Position numbers and translations under genes: made by a program. Source: Alphaproteobacteria bacterium (GTDB lineage Bacteria; Pseudomonadota; Alphaproteobacteria; Thalassobaculales; Thalassobaculaceae). Taken from it: a stretch of 14,173 bases of DNA. The stretch's first letter is position 1, and the number at the start of each line of letters is the position of its first letter. The notes beneath the pieces were generated by a model that was not told the DNA's origin, searched no databases, and saw only the letters and a list, made by a program, of their open reading frames with translations. This document shows positions 7,682 through 14,173 of the stretch, one piece after another. Where the stretch lies: the NCBI GenBank assembly GCA_028822575.1, contig JAPKDN010000025.1:1-14173 (forward strand). The letters are read 5' to 3'.

Positions 7682-8956
7682 ATGAAAGCCCTTGAAGGCA
7701 TTAAGATTCTCGACTTCACCCATGTTCAGTCGGGCCCCACCTGCACGCAACTGCTGGCCTGGTTCGGCGCCGACGTGCTCAAGGTCGAACGCCCCGGCGT
7801 CGGTGACGCGACACGCAAACAGCTTGTCGATGTACCGGGCGCGGACAGCCTCTATTTCACGATGCTGAACCATAACAAACGTTCTATCGAGCTCAACTCG
7901 AAGGATGAAACCGGCAAGGAAGTGCTGACCCGGTTGGTTCAGGAGTGCGATGTCCTTGTGGAAAACTTTGCGCCTGGCGCATTGGATCGCATGGGGTTTT
8001 CCTGGGAGCGGATTCAGGAAATCAATCCACGTCTTATCCTGGCCTCCGTCAAGGGTTTCGGTCCAGGCAAATACGAGGACTGCAAGGTCTACGAGAACGT
8101 CGCCCAATGCGCCGGCGGCTCGGCCTCGACGACGGGCTTTCTGGATGGCCCTCCAACCGTGACCGGTGCGCAAATCGGCGACAGCGGTACCGGGCTTCAC
8201 TTGGCCATGGGCATCGTCACGGCGTTGTTCCAACGCGAGAAAACCGGCCGTGGACAAAAGGTCCTGACTGCGATGCAGGACGGGGTGTTGAACCTGAGCC
8301 GGGTCAAGCTACGCGACCAGCAACGCCTCGCGGCCGGCCCTTTGACAGAGTACAGCCAGTTCGGCGAGGGTATCCCATTCGGCGACGCGACGCCCCGAGC
8401 GGGCAATGATTCCGGCGGCGGACAGCCCGGGCGGATCCTCAAATGCAAGGGCTGGGACACCGACCCGAACGCCTACACCTACTTCATCACCCAATCGGCG
8501 GCTTGGGGGAAAATCTGCGACACCATCGGCATGCCGGACTGGAAAACCCAGGAAGGCTACGCCACCCCGCCGGAGCGGCTGGACAAGTTGGATGAAATCT
8601 TCGGGAAGATCGAGGAATGGACCATGACCAAGACCAAGTTCGAGGTCATGGACATCTGTAACCCCCTTGATATCCCCGTCGGTCCAATCCTGTCGATGAA
8701 GGAAATCATGGAAGACGAGGGCTTGCGAGAGACCGGCACGATCGTCGACGTCGATCATCCCGAACGGGGCCGTTATGTCAGCGTTGGATGTCCGATAAAA
8801 CTGTCGGACAGCCCGGTGGAGGTCACACGCTCTCCACTCCTTGGCGAGCACACCACGGAAATCCTCAATGACGTGCTCGGCTATACCGGAAACGAGCTGA
8901 AACGCATCATCGATTCCGGCGCCGTCGGGAAGATCAAGGTCGCGGCCGCGGAGTAA
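7682..8956 (+). CDS. frc: Formyl-CoA:oxalate CoA-transferase (class III CoA-transferase)
   Basis: A 424-residue cytoplasmic enzyme that transfers CoA from formyl-CoA to oxalate, feeding Oxc and using its product. The length fits known enzymes (428 in Oxalobacter, 416 for E. coli YfdW). Seen: [10 protein letters not shown] with Gln16, [55 protein letters not shown] with the catalytic Asp167, [14 protein letters not shown] followed by LKCKGW, and SPLLGEHT near the end. Gln47 occupies the place of Trp48 in the Oxalobacter enzyme, as in YfdW. The mobile glycine loop, usually N-A-G-G-G-G-Q, reads N-D-S-G-G-G-Q (Asn242 to Gln248), so its first Gly is Ser244. GGGAG lies 6 nt before the ATG. Stop is TAA. 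A different dicarboxylate acceptor is possible, but the Oxc partner supports oxalate. Confidence 0.94.
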   Translation: MKALEGIKILDFTHVQSGPTCTQLLAWFGADVLKVERPGVGDATRKQLVDVPGADSLYFTMLNHNKRSIELNSKDETGKEVLTRLVQECDVLVENFAPGALDRMGFSWERIQEINPRLILASVKGFGPGKYEDCKVYENVAQCAGGSASTTGFLDGPPTVTGAQIGDSGTGLHLAMGIVTALFQREKTGRGQKVLTAMQDGVLNLSRVKLRDQQRLAAGPLTEYSQFGEGIPFGDATPRAGNDSGGGQPGRILKCKGWDTDPNAYTYFITQSAAWGKICDTIGMPDWKTQEGYATPPERLDKLDEIFGKIEEWTMTKTKFEVMDICNPLDIPVGPILSMKEIMEDEGLRETGTIVDVDHPERGRYVSVGCPIKLSDSPVEVTRSPLLGEHTTEILNDVLGYTGNELKRIIDSGAVGKIKVAAAE

Positions 8957-8971
8957 GCGACCGGTACGATC

Positions 8972-9002
8972 CCGCGCCCAGCGCCATGCGCGTTGGGTGC
9001 GG
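8972..9002 (+). terminator. Hairpin after frc, likely transcription terminator
   Basis: The left arm CGCGCCCAGCGC (8973-8984) and right arm GCGTTGGGTGCG (8990-9001) pair over 12 bp around a CATGC loop, extended by C8972-G9002. Two of the pairs are G-U in plus-strand RNA and would be A-C mismatches in minus-strand RNA, so the structure suits termination of the plus-strand operon better than of the convergent tetR. It lies 16 nt after the frc stop. No clear T-run follows, so Rho-independent termination is not certain. Confidence 0.5.
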
Positions 9003-9066
9003 TGGTCGGTTCAGCCGCGTGGGGGTTTGGATAGTCCTTGGGGAAATCCGAGTGAGCACCTGCCGC

Positions 9067-9765
9067 CTAAACCCGCAGATAACCCAGAATAACCTCGACA
9101 AGATGCTCCTCGCGCACTTTGAGGCGTTCCGGAGCCACAAGGTCGCGTTGAAATATCGACCCAAGAGTATGTTGGTTCGAAAGATAGAAATAACCGACCC
9201 CCGAAATGGAAATATAGAGATCCATCGGATCGACATTTGGTCGAAACACACCCTCTTTTACGCCTCGGTCCAACAGGTCGCGAATGACCTGCGTCAACGT
9301 CGAGTATAGCGCCGCGATCGGTCTAGACCCCTTGATATGAGCCGCCTTGTGCAGATTTTCGCTGTTCAACAGGGAAATCACTTCGGGATGATCGCGAAAA
9401 TGGGCGAAGGTGTGCCGGACCAACCGGGACATACCCTCGATCGGTGACAGATCCTTGATCCGTAGATCCTCGTGATGCGCCCGCATCCGGGCGTACATCC
9501 GCTCCATGACATGCAGGAACAGATCTTCCTTGCCGCCGAAATAGTGATAGGCGAGGTTCTTGGAAACGCCGGCACGCTTGACGATGGCATCGATCCGGGC
9601 ACCATCAAAGCCGTGCGCGGAAAACTCTTCCATCGCCGCCTGCAGGATGCTTTCTCGTGACAGGCCGGCGTCGCGTTTTCGTTTCGGTGTTTCCACGCAC
9701 TTCCCGTGTTCCGGAACAACCTCTATCGCGGATCTCCCGCCGCCTGGGTCGCTGAGTGGCGCCAT
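9067..9765 (-). CDS. TetR/AcrR-family transcriptional regulator
   Basis: A 232-residue repressor-type protein. The N-terminal helix-turn-helix follows the TetR pattern: LSRESILQAAMEEFSAHGFD (35-54), then ARIDAIVKRAGVSKNLAYHY (56-75) and F-x-x-K-E-D-L-F. The C-terminal ligand domain includes ISLLNSENLHKAAHIKG and SGVGYFYLSNQHTLGSIFQR, blocks seen in a TetR subgroup often beside catabolic genes; the ligand is unknown. The ATG at 9765 lies 4 nt after the TAG of the hyuB-like gene, with GGAG about 13 nt upstream inside that gene, so translation is probably coupled. The first ~25 residues are unusual, and a GTG start at about residue 24 (VETPKRKRDAGL) is an alternative. As the third gene of the operon it is the likely regulator of the palindrome upstream of hyuA. 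Stop is TAG. Confidence 0.9.
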   Translation of the reverse strand: MAPLSDPGGGRSAIEVVPEHGKCVETPKRKRDAGLSRESILQAAMEEFSAHGFDGARIDAIVKRAGVSKNLAYHYFGGKEDLFLHVMERMYARMRAHHEDLRIKDLSPIEGMSRLVRHTFAHFRDHPEVISLLNSENLHKAAHIKGSRPIAALYSTLTQVIRDLLDRGVKEGVFRPNVDPMDLYISISGVGYFYLSNQHTLGSIFQRDLVAPERLKVREEHLVEVILGYLRV

Positions 9766-9769
9766 CGAC

Positions 9770-11503
9770 CTAGCACTGCTCCGGACGGGCCATCGTCGAC
9801 CTTAGGTCATCCGTGGCATTTTGATCAACGTCCCGGCCATCCGGAGTTACGACAACCCCGTGATGCACGCGGGCATAATCCACGCTGACCTTCTCGTTCA
9901 GAACATCGTCCAGCACTTGGCCCGGGTCTCGATCCAGGGCGGGCCCAAACCCGCCGGCGCCGGCTTGTTCGTGGAGGATGGTCTGTCCTTGCTTCAGCGG
10001 CATCGTCACCTTGGCGGGGAGCGCCGATCGGGTGCCGTCCTCCTCGACGAGCCAATTGAAGGTGAGACGCCCTTCCCCGCCACCCGACAGTCCATAAGGC
10101 GCGAATTTAGCTCGGTCCGATCGCAGTTGCAGTCCGGCCTCGTCCGCTAACAGCCGATAGGATCGCCGAACGCCCAACCCGCCCCGGAACTCACCGGCCC
10201 CGCAGCTGTCGGTAATGAGGGCGTATTCCTCGATACGAACCGGATGTTGCCGTTCTAACACCTCCACCGGGGTGTTCGACAGGTTTTGAGAAGGGTTGGT
10301 GATGGCGTCCACCCCATCCTTATCGGGTCTTCCGCCCCAGCAGCCGCAGATCATATCGACAATGATGAACGGCGAACGGTCGGCCTTATATCCGCCGATG
10401 GCGATCACCGTATTCCCGCCTTCACCAGCTGCCGGCACGCGATCAGGCACGATCAACGCGAGAGCCCCCAACATCGTATCCATTACCCGATAGCCAGTCA
10501 GCGCGCGCGCGGCACAGGGCGCCGGCATGACCGGGTTAAGAATGGAGGCCTCGGGCGCGCGCACCTCGATACAGCGGAAAATTCCCTGATTGTTCGGCAC
10601 GTCTCCATTGAGAACACAGCGCACGCTGAGATACGTGGAGGAATTGGTGAACGACTTGGTTGAATTCAGCGCGGCCGGAACCTGAGGCGAGGAGCCTTCA
10701 TAGTCGACGATCAGCCTGTCGCCCTCCACCGTGATCGCAACGGCGATCGGCAGCGGCGAGTCAGTGAAACCATCATTGTCGATATAGTCGGTAAAGCGAT
10801 AGGTCCCATCGGGCCAACCCCGGATATCGTCGCGCGCCATGCGCTCGGCATAATCGAGCAGCTCGTTGAAATAATATCGGGCTGTATCGCGTCCGTATTT
10901 CGAGATCAGTTTCTTCAACTCGCGCGCGCCGACATGGCACGCCGCCCGTTGGGCTTTCAGGTCGCCCAACACCAGATCGGGGACCCGCACATTGCATGCG
11001 ATCGACGCATGCAGCGTCTCGTTCAGAACCCCTTTGTCGTAGTACTTCAAAACCGGAATGCGTAGGCCTTCCTGGTAAATTTCCGTACTGTCAGAAGCAT
11101 TGGACCCGGGGACACGGCCGCCCATGTCCGTGTGGTGACAGATCACCACCGAGAAACCTTCCAGTCGACCCTCCAGAAAGATCGGCGTGAACATGAAGAT
11201 ATCGGGCAGGTGCATGCCGCCCTGATAGGGATCGTTCATGATAATCGCATCACCGTCGTGCAGATCGTCGCCGTACTTGGTGAGGACCGACGCCATGGCT
11301 TCGGGCACCGCCCCCAGATGCAACGCGATAGTCTTGGCCTGCGCGATCATGCTGCCTTGCGCGTCACAGATAGTGGCGGAATAGTCCATCACGTCTTTGA
11401 CGATTTCGGACCGAGCCGTGCGCAGAACCGTGTAGGCGACTTCGTCGACAATGGAATCGAGGGCGTTTTTGATGACCGCCAAGGTTATGGGATCAGTTTT
11501 CAT
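9770..11503 (-). CDS. Hydantoinase B/oxoprolinase-family subunit (HyuB-like)
   Basis: A 577-residue protein of the HyuB family (N-methylhydantoinase beta subunit, half of 5-oxoprolinase, and related carboxylase subunits). It starts MKTDPITLAVIKNALDSIVD, normal for the family. The conserved block NDPYQGGMHLPD is at 90-101, HHTDMGG at 123-129 (probable metal-binding His/Asp), EIYQEGLRIP at 141-150, and the Gly-rich C-terminal region contains GAGEFRGGLGVRRSYRL and LSGGGEG. It works as a complex with the HyuA-type ATP-binding subunit encoded just upstream: the two genes overlap by 4 nt (ATGA), which fits equal production of both subunits. AGAGGG lies 7 nt before the ATG. Candidate substrates are hydantoins, 5-oxoproline, or a ketone or amide to be carboxylated or opened; sequence alone does not decide. 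Stop is TAG. Confidence 0.92.
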   Translation of the reverse strand: MKTDPITLAVIKNALDSIVDEVAYTVLRTARSEIVKDVMDYSATICDAQGSMIAQAKTIALHLGAVPEAMASVLTKYGDDLHDGDAIIMNDPYQGGMHLPDIFMFTPIFLEGRLEGFSVVICHHTDMGGRVPGSNASDSTEIYQEGLRIPVLKYYDKGVLNETLHASIACNVRVPDLVLGDLKAQRAACHVGARELKKLISKYGRDTARYYFNELLDYAERMARDDIRGWPDGTYRFTDYIDNDGFTDSPLPIAVAITVEGDRLIVDYEGSSPQVPAALNSTKSFTNSSTYLSVRCVLNGDVPNNQGIFRCIEVRAPEASILNPVMPAPCAARALTGYRVMDTMLGALALIVPDRVPAAGEGGNTVIAIGGYKADRSPFIIVDMICGCWGGRPDKDGVDAITNPSQNLSNTPVEVLERQHPVRIEEYALITDSCGAGEFRGGLGVRRSYRLLADEAGLQLRSDRAKFAPYGLSGGGEGRLTFNWLVEEDGTRSALPAKVTMPLKQGQTILHEQAGAGGFGPALDRDPGQVLDDVLNEKVSVDYARVHHGVVVTPDGRDVDQNATDDLRSTMARPEQC

Positions 11504-13611
11504 GGCTCGGCCCTCTCGATTAGCGCACTCAGGTCCAAAACGACGCTCCCACAGCCGTCGGTCGACGCCGTCGCGCCGGGCGGTACGACAATCGTCGTGT
11601 CATAACTGACGAGAACGGCAGGCCCTTCGATGGCCTCGTCCAACACTTTTACCCGTTGATGAACGCTGGTGTCGTGCCATGTGTCCGGCTCTAGAAAACA
11701 GACTTTTCGCGCGCCTTGGACTTGGACAGCCTCTTCACGGCTCGCACCGGAAAGGGAATTAAAGTCCAATTTTCGCGCTCTCAAGCCACGCCCAGTCACC
11801 CGCACATTCACCAGTTCAATTGGCGCCTCGTCGCTATAGCCGTAAATAGCCTCGTAGGACCGTTGAAAAGATGTGTGCAGCGACGCGCCACCTTTCTCGC
11901 GAAGAGCCGGGGCATCAACCGCGATGGTAAGATCAGAGGATTGCCCGATATAGCGAAGGTCGGCCCCAAAACTCAACGCCACCTGGTCGCCTTCAAAGCC
12001 TTCGTCTTTCAGGCGCCCGCGCATGTCGTTCTCCAACTGGTCGAGGCGCGCGCTCAGTTCCGCCGAGCTCCAGTCCTCGATCAGACCAATCGTCGCGCGG
12101 ACCAGACTATGTTCCACGTCGGAGGCCAGCATGCCGACCGAGCAGAACACGCCGGACATGGTTGGAACGACGATCTTCTCAATGCCCAACAACAACGCGA
12201 CATCGGCGGCGTGCAGCGGCCCGCCGCCGCCAAAGGCCATCAGCGTCATTTCCCGGGGGTCAAGGCCCCGCTCCACGGTGACCGAACGGATGGCGCGCGC
12301 CATGTTGATATTGGCAACATGGCGAATGCCAAGCGCGGCTTCGCTCAGGCCGAGACCAAGAGGTTCGGCGATATGCTCCCGAACAGCCTTTTCCGCCAAC
12401 GCGCGCTTGATCGTTAGGCTTCCGCCCGCCAGTCCCGATTCTCCGATGAATCCCAAACAGACATTCGCATCCGTCACGGTGGGCTTATCATTGCCCAAAT
12501 CATAGGCGGCGGGTCCGGGATGCGCGCCGGCCGAAACCGGCCCGATCTGTAACATACCGCCCGCGTCGATCCAGGCGAGCGAGCCCCCTCCGGCGCCGAC
12601 CTCGGCGATATCTATGGCCGGGACCTTGAGCATATAGCCGCCACCCTTGATGAAGCGGCTGGGGCTCGAAATACCCTCGCGGAATTCGTACTCATTGATC
12701 AAAAGCGGCGCCCCGTCGTGGACAATCGACGCCTTGGCGGTGGTACCGCCCATGTCAAAGGCGATCACCGCTTCAAGTCCCGTAGCCTGAGCCAAGCGCG
12801 CGGCGCCGATCACGCCGCCAGCTGGACCAGAGCCGACCGCAAAAACCGGACGACTTCTGGCGGCATCGGCCCCCATCATCCCACCCGCCGAATTGACGAT
12901 CAGCAAGGGCGCCTGAAACCCGCGCGCCGTCAGTTCGGATTGCAGCCGCTCGAGATAGGCGCGCATCGCCGTCAGGATATAGGCATTCACGACCGTCGTT
13001 GACGTGCGCTCATATTCCTTCATCTCCGGCAACACATCACAGGACGCGGTTACAAGAAGTTCCGGAAATTCCGCCTCGATCAGATCCCGCGCTTCGATCT
13101 CATGTATCGGATTGATGTAGGAGTTCAGAAAACAAATCGCGAGCGTCTCGCAGCCATCCGCGATCAGCTCCGAGACCGCCGTCCGTAGGCTGTCCTTATC
13201 CAACGGCGTGATGATCTCGCCTTGGGCGGAGAGACGTTCAGGCACTTCCTTGCGGTGCCGGCGCTGGGCCAGTTGAACGGGCTTTTCCCATGTCAGATCA
13301 AACATTCCCGGCGTTCGGATGCGGCCGATCTCCAAAACATCGCGGAAGCCTTTTGTCGTGATCAATCCGGTAACGGCGCCAGCCTTTTGGAGGATCGTGT
13401 TCGATCCCACCGTTGAGCCATGCACGATCTCCAACACCTGACTTGGGGTGATTTCGCGCCGGCTCAATATATCCAGAATACCGGACACGACCGCGACACC
13501 AGGGTCATGCGGCGTTGTCGCGACCTTTGCGATATCGGTACCACCGAGGTCGTCGTACAGAACAATATCAGTGAAGGTACCACCGATATCCACGCCAATC
13601 CGATATTCCAT
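11500..13611 (-). CDS. Hydantoinase A/oxoprolinase-family subunit (HyuA-like, ATP-binding)
   Basis: A 703-residue protein of the HyuA family, which uses ATP to activate a cyclic amide or related substrate together with HyuB. The start is taken at ATG 13611 because MEYRIGVDIGGTFTDIVLYD is the usual family N-terminus and GGGGCGGG lies about 7 nt upstream; in-frame TTG (13635) and ATG codons (13632, 13629) upstream lack a ribosome binding site and lie next to the palindrome. The ATP-binding GGTFTD is at 10-15, EIVHGSTVGSNTIL follows, the central AFDMGGTTAKASIV block belongs to the actin-like ATPase core, and VPAIDIAEVGAGGGS and AGAHPGPAAYD are family blocks. The C-terminal third is the usual extra domain. 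The first gene of the operon with hyuB and tetR; stop TGA overlaps the hyuB ATG. Typical length is ~680-710, so it is complete. Confidence 0.92.
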   Translation of the reverse strand: MEYRIGVDIGGTFTDIVLYDDLGGTDIAKVATTPHDPGVAVVSGILDILSRREITPSQVLEIVHGSTVGSNTILQKAGAVTGLITTKGFRDVLEIGRIRTPGMFDLTWEKPVQLAQRRHRKEVPERLSAQGEIITPLDKDSLRTAVSELIADGCETLAICFLNSYINPIHEIEARDLIEAEFPELLVTASCDVLPEMKEYERTSTTVVNAYILTAMRAYLERLQSELTARGFQAPLLIVNSAGGMMGADAARSRPVFAVGSGPAGGVIGAARLAQATGLEAVIAFDMGGTTAKASIVHDGAPLLINEYEFREGISSPSRFIKGGGYMLKVPAIDIAEVGAGGGSLAWIDAGGMLQIGPVSAGAHPGPAAYDLGNDKPTVTDANVCLGFIGESGLAGGSLTIKRALAEKAVREHIAEPLGLGLSEAALGIRHVANINMARAIRSVTVERGLDPREMTLMAFGGGGPLHAADVALLLGIEKIVVPTMSGVFCSVGMLASDVEHSLVRATIGLIEDWSSAELSARLDQLENDMRGRLKDEGFEGDQVALSFGADLRYIGQSSDLTIAVDAPALREKGGASLHTSFQRSYEAIYGYSDEAPIELVNVRVTGRGLRARKLDFNSLSGASREEAVQVQGARKVCFLEPDTWHDTSVHQRVKVLDEAIEGPAVLVSYDTTIVVPPGATASTDGCGSVVLDLSALIERAEP

Positions 13612-13639
13612 TTTGAATGCCCGCCCCATCATCAAAACT

Positions 13640-13655
13640 AACTAACTGGTTAGTT
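13640..13655. promoter_or_regulatory. Putative TetR operator, 16-bp palindrome AACTAACTGGTTAGTT
   Basis: Arms AACTAAC and GTTAGTT are exact reverse complements around a 2-bp centre (TG). Palindromes of this size and A/T-rich ends are typical TetR-family operators. It lies 29 nt before the chosen hyuA ATG and overlaps the expected -10 region of the minus-strand promoter. No second copy was seen elsewhere in the window. The obvious binder is the TetR-type protein encoded at the end of this operon. The assignment is inference from position and form. Confidence 0.6.
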
Positions 13656-13676
13656 TATTGACAGTGACATTGTCAA
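13647..13676 (-). promoter_or_regulatory. Putative promoter of the hyuA-hyuB-tetR operon
   Basis: On the minus strand TTGACA (13676-13671) is a perfect -35 box. With an 18-nt spacer the -10 region is TAACCA (13652-13647), a poor match that lies inside the operator palindrome. The same place holds a second inverted repeat, TTGACA at 13658-13663 and TGTCAA at 13671-13676, so the -35 sequence occurs on both strands. The weak -10 box is common for strongly regulated promoters in alphaproteobacteria. Confidence 0.45.
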
Positions 13677-13700
13677 CGGAAAGGGCTATCCGCACCATGA

Positions 13701-13716
13701 GGTTCAGCGCCGAACC
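13701..13716 (-). terminator. Small hairpin after the TfdA-type dioxygenase gene
   Basis: On the minus strand GGTTCGGCGCTGAACC can form a 6-bp stem (one G-U pair) around a GCGC loop, 48 nt after the dioxygenase stop. No T-run follows, so it is only a weak candidate for ending that transcript before the hyuA promoter. Confidence 0.3.
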
Positions 13717-13763
13717 GCCGTCACCAGATATGGGATCAAAGGATGGGCGCTCGTGGCATCCGG

Positions 13764-14173
13764 TCATGCCCCATAATGGTGCTCGTTCACCATGGCCCTC
13801 AGCATGACGCGGCGTTGCTCCGGTGGAAAGTCGCCGGCATTGCGGTGCATTGTGGCATGCTCGTCCCAGATCACCACGTCGCCGGGCCTCCATGCGTGAT
13901 AGTAGACATTGCCATCTTGGGATGTGTGCGCTTCAAGTTCCTTCAACAGGTCCGCGCCTTCGCCGTGGCTTATACCGACGAATCCCGCGGTATGGATCAT
14001 GCAGAATTCCAGATAGGGCCGGCCGGACAAACGGTGGCGCATGACCAGCGGTCGGCTGACCGGGGCATATTCGGCCCAACGTTTCGGTGTCATGGCCGCG
14101 AAATAATCATTCCCCGAGGGACCAAGGCCGAAATGATTGACCGTGATCAGGTCCTCCACGCGCCGCTTAAGGC
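13764..14173 (-). CDS. TauD/TfdA-family Fe(II)/2-oxoglutarate dioxygenase, C-terminal part
   Basis: The last 135 codons of a gene that enters from beyond the right edge; the frame is open to the end of the window (LKRRVEDLITVNHFGLG...). The C-terminal block VIWDEHATMHRNAGDFPPEQ, followed by RRVMLRAMV, is the TfdA/TauD signature: the His of TMHR is the distal iron ligand, and the first or last Arg of RRVMLR binds the 2-oxoglutarate carboxylate. YYHAWRPGDVVIWDE precedes it, as in relatives. The H-x-D iron motif lies outside the window. Family members hydroxylate taurine, phenoxyacetates or alkyl sulfates, releasing sulfite, a phenol and so on; the substrate is not predictable here. It is on the same strand as the hyuA operon but ~150 nt upstream, with a promoter and possible hairpin between, so it is probably a separate unit. 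The GTG at 14159 is internal, not a true start. Stop is TGA. Confidence 0.9.
   Translation of the reverse strand, partial: LKRRVEDLITVNHFGLGPSGNDYFAAMTPKRWAEYAPVSRPLVMRHRLSGRPYLEFCMIHTAGFVGISHGEGADLLKELEAHTSQDGNVYYHAWRPGDVVIWDEHATMHRNAGDFPPEQRRVMLRAMVNEHHYGA

Noticed and set aside
11716..12417. Plus-strand frames of 160-233 codons opposite the HyuA-like gene
   Set aside because: Shadow frames in GC-rich DNA; the minus-strand protein has full-length family conservation.
1..14173. Mobile elements, tRNA genes, CRISPR arrays or long repeats
   Set aside because: None seen: no transposase or integrase, no repeated arrays, and no tRNA-like cloverleaf noticed by eye.

Overview
The window looks like a piece of a GC-rich, probably alphaproteobacterial chromosome. 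This rests on gene families only (an Oxc/Frc oxalate pair, HyuA/HyuB, an FCD-type GntR regulator, a TetR regulator, an FMO with an NTF2-like front, a TfdA-type dioxygenase). No rRNA, tRNA, phage, insertion sequence or CRISPR array was seen, and the species cannot be named.

Left part (1-4900) is an eroding catabolic region. It starts with the C-terminal end of a short-chain dehydrogenase (2-187). Next come an agmatinase-like ureohydrolase with four separate lesions (254-1178), a zinc-type alcohol dehydrogenase interrupted by one in-frame TAG (1356-2432), and, on the minus strand, an intact FAD monooxygenase (2418-4220). A 400-nt stump of a sulfatase follows (4487-4886, minus), joined to what may be the tail of another lost gene (4408-4473). 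Because these lesions differ in kind, real gene decay is likelier than random sequencing error.

Middle part (5076-9002, plus strand) is an intact oxalate-catabolism unit: GntR/FCD regulator, then oxalyl-CoA decarboxylase (oxc), then formyl-CoA:oxalate CoA-transferase (frc). Frc moves CoA from formyl-CoA to oxalate. Oxc decarboxylates oxalyl-CoA to formyl-CoA and CO2, which regenerates the CoA donor. A perfect palindrome TGGTATACCA overlaps the likely -10 box in front of the regulator, as expected for a self-regulated GntR operon. A strong hairpin follows frc. No oxalate transporter or formate dehydrogenase lies in the window.

Right part (9067-14173, minus strand) is an intact operon of hyuA-like, hyuB-like and tetR genes, read from 13611 down to 9067. 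hyuA and hyuB overlap by 4 nt, and hyuB and tetR are separated by 4 nt. A 16-bp palindrome, AACTAACTGGTTAGTT, sits between a TTGACA -35 box and the hyuA start and is the best candidate for the TetR operator. Upstream on the same strand is the C-terminal part of a TauD/TfdA-type 2-oxoglutarate dioxygenase that runs off the window. The substrate of the HyuA/HyuB enzyme cannot be told from sequence.

No clearly new kind of system was found. The most useful observations are the two operator-like palindromes tied to the two local regulators, the contrast between decayed left and intact right halves, and the single-nonsense alcohol dehydrogenase.
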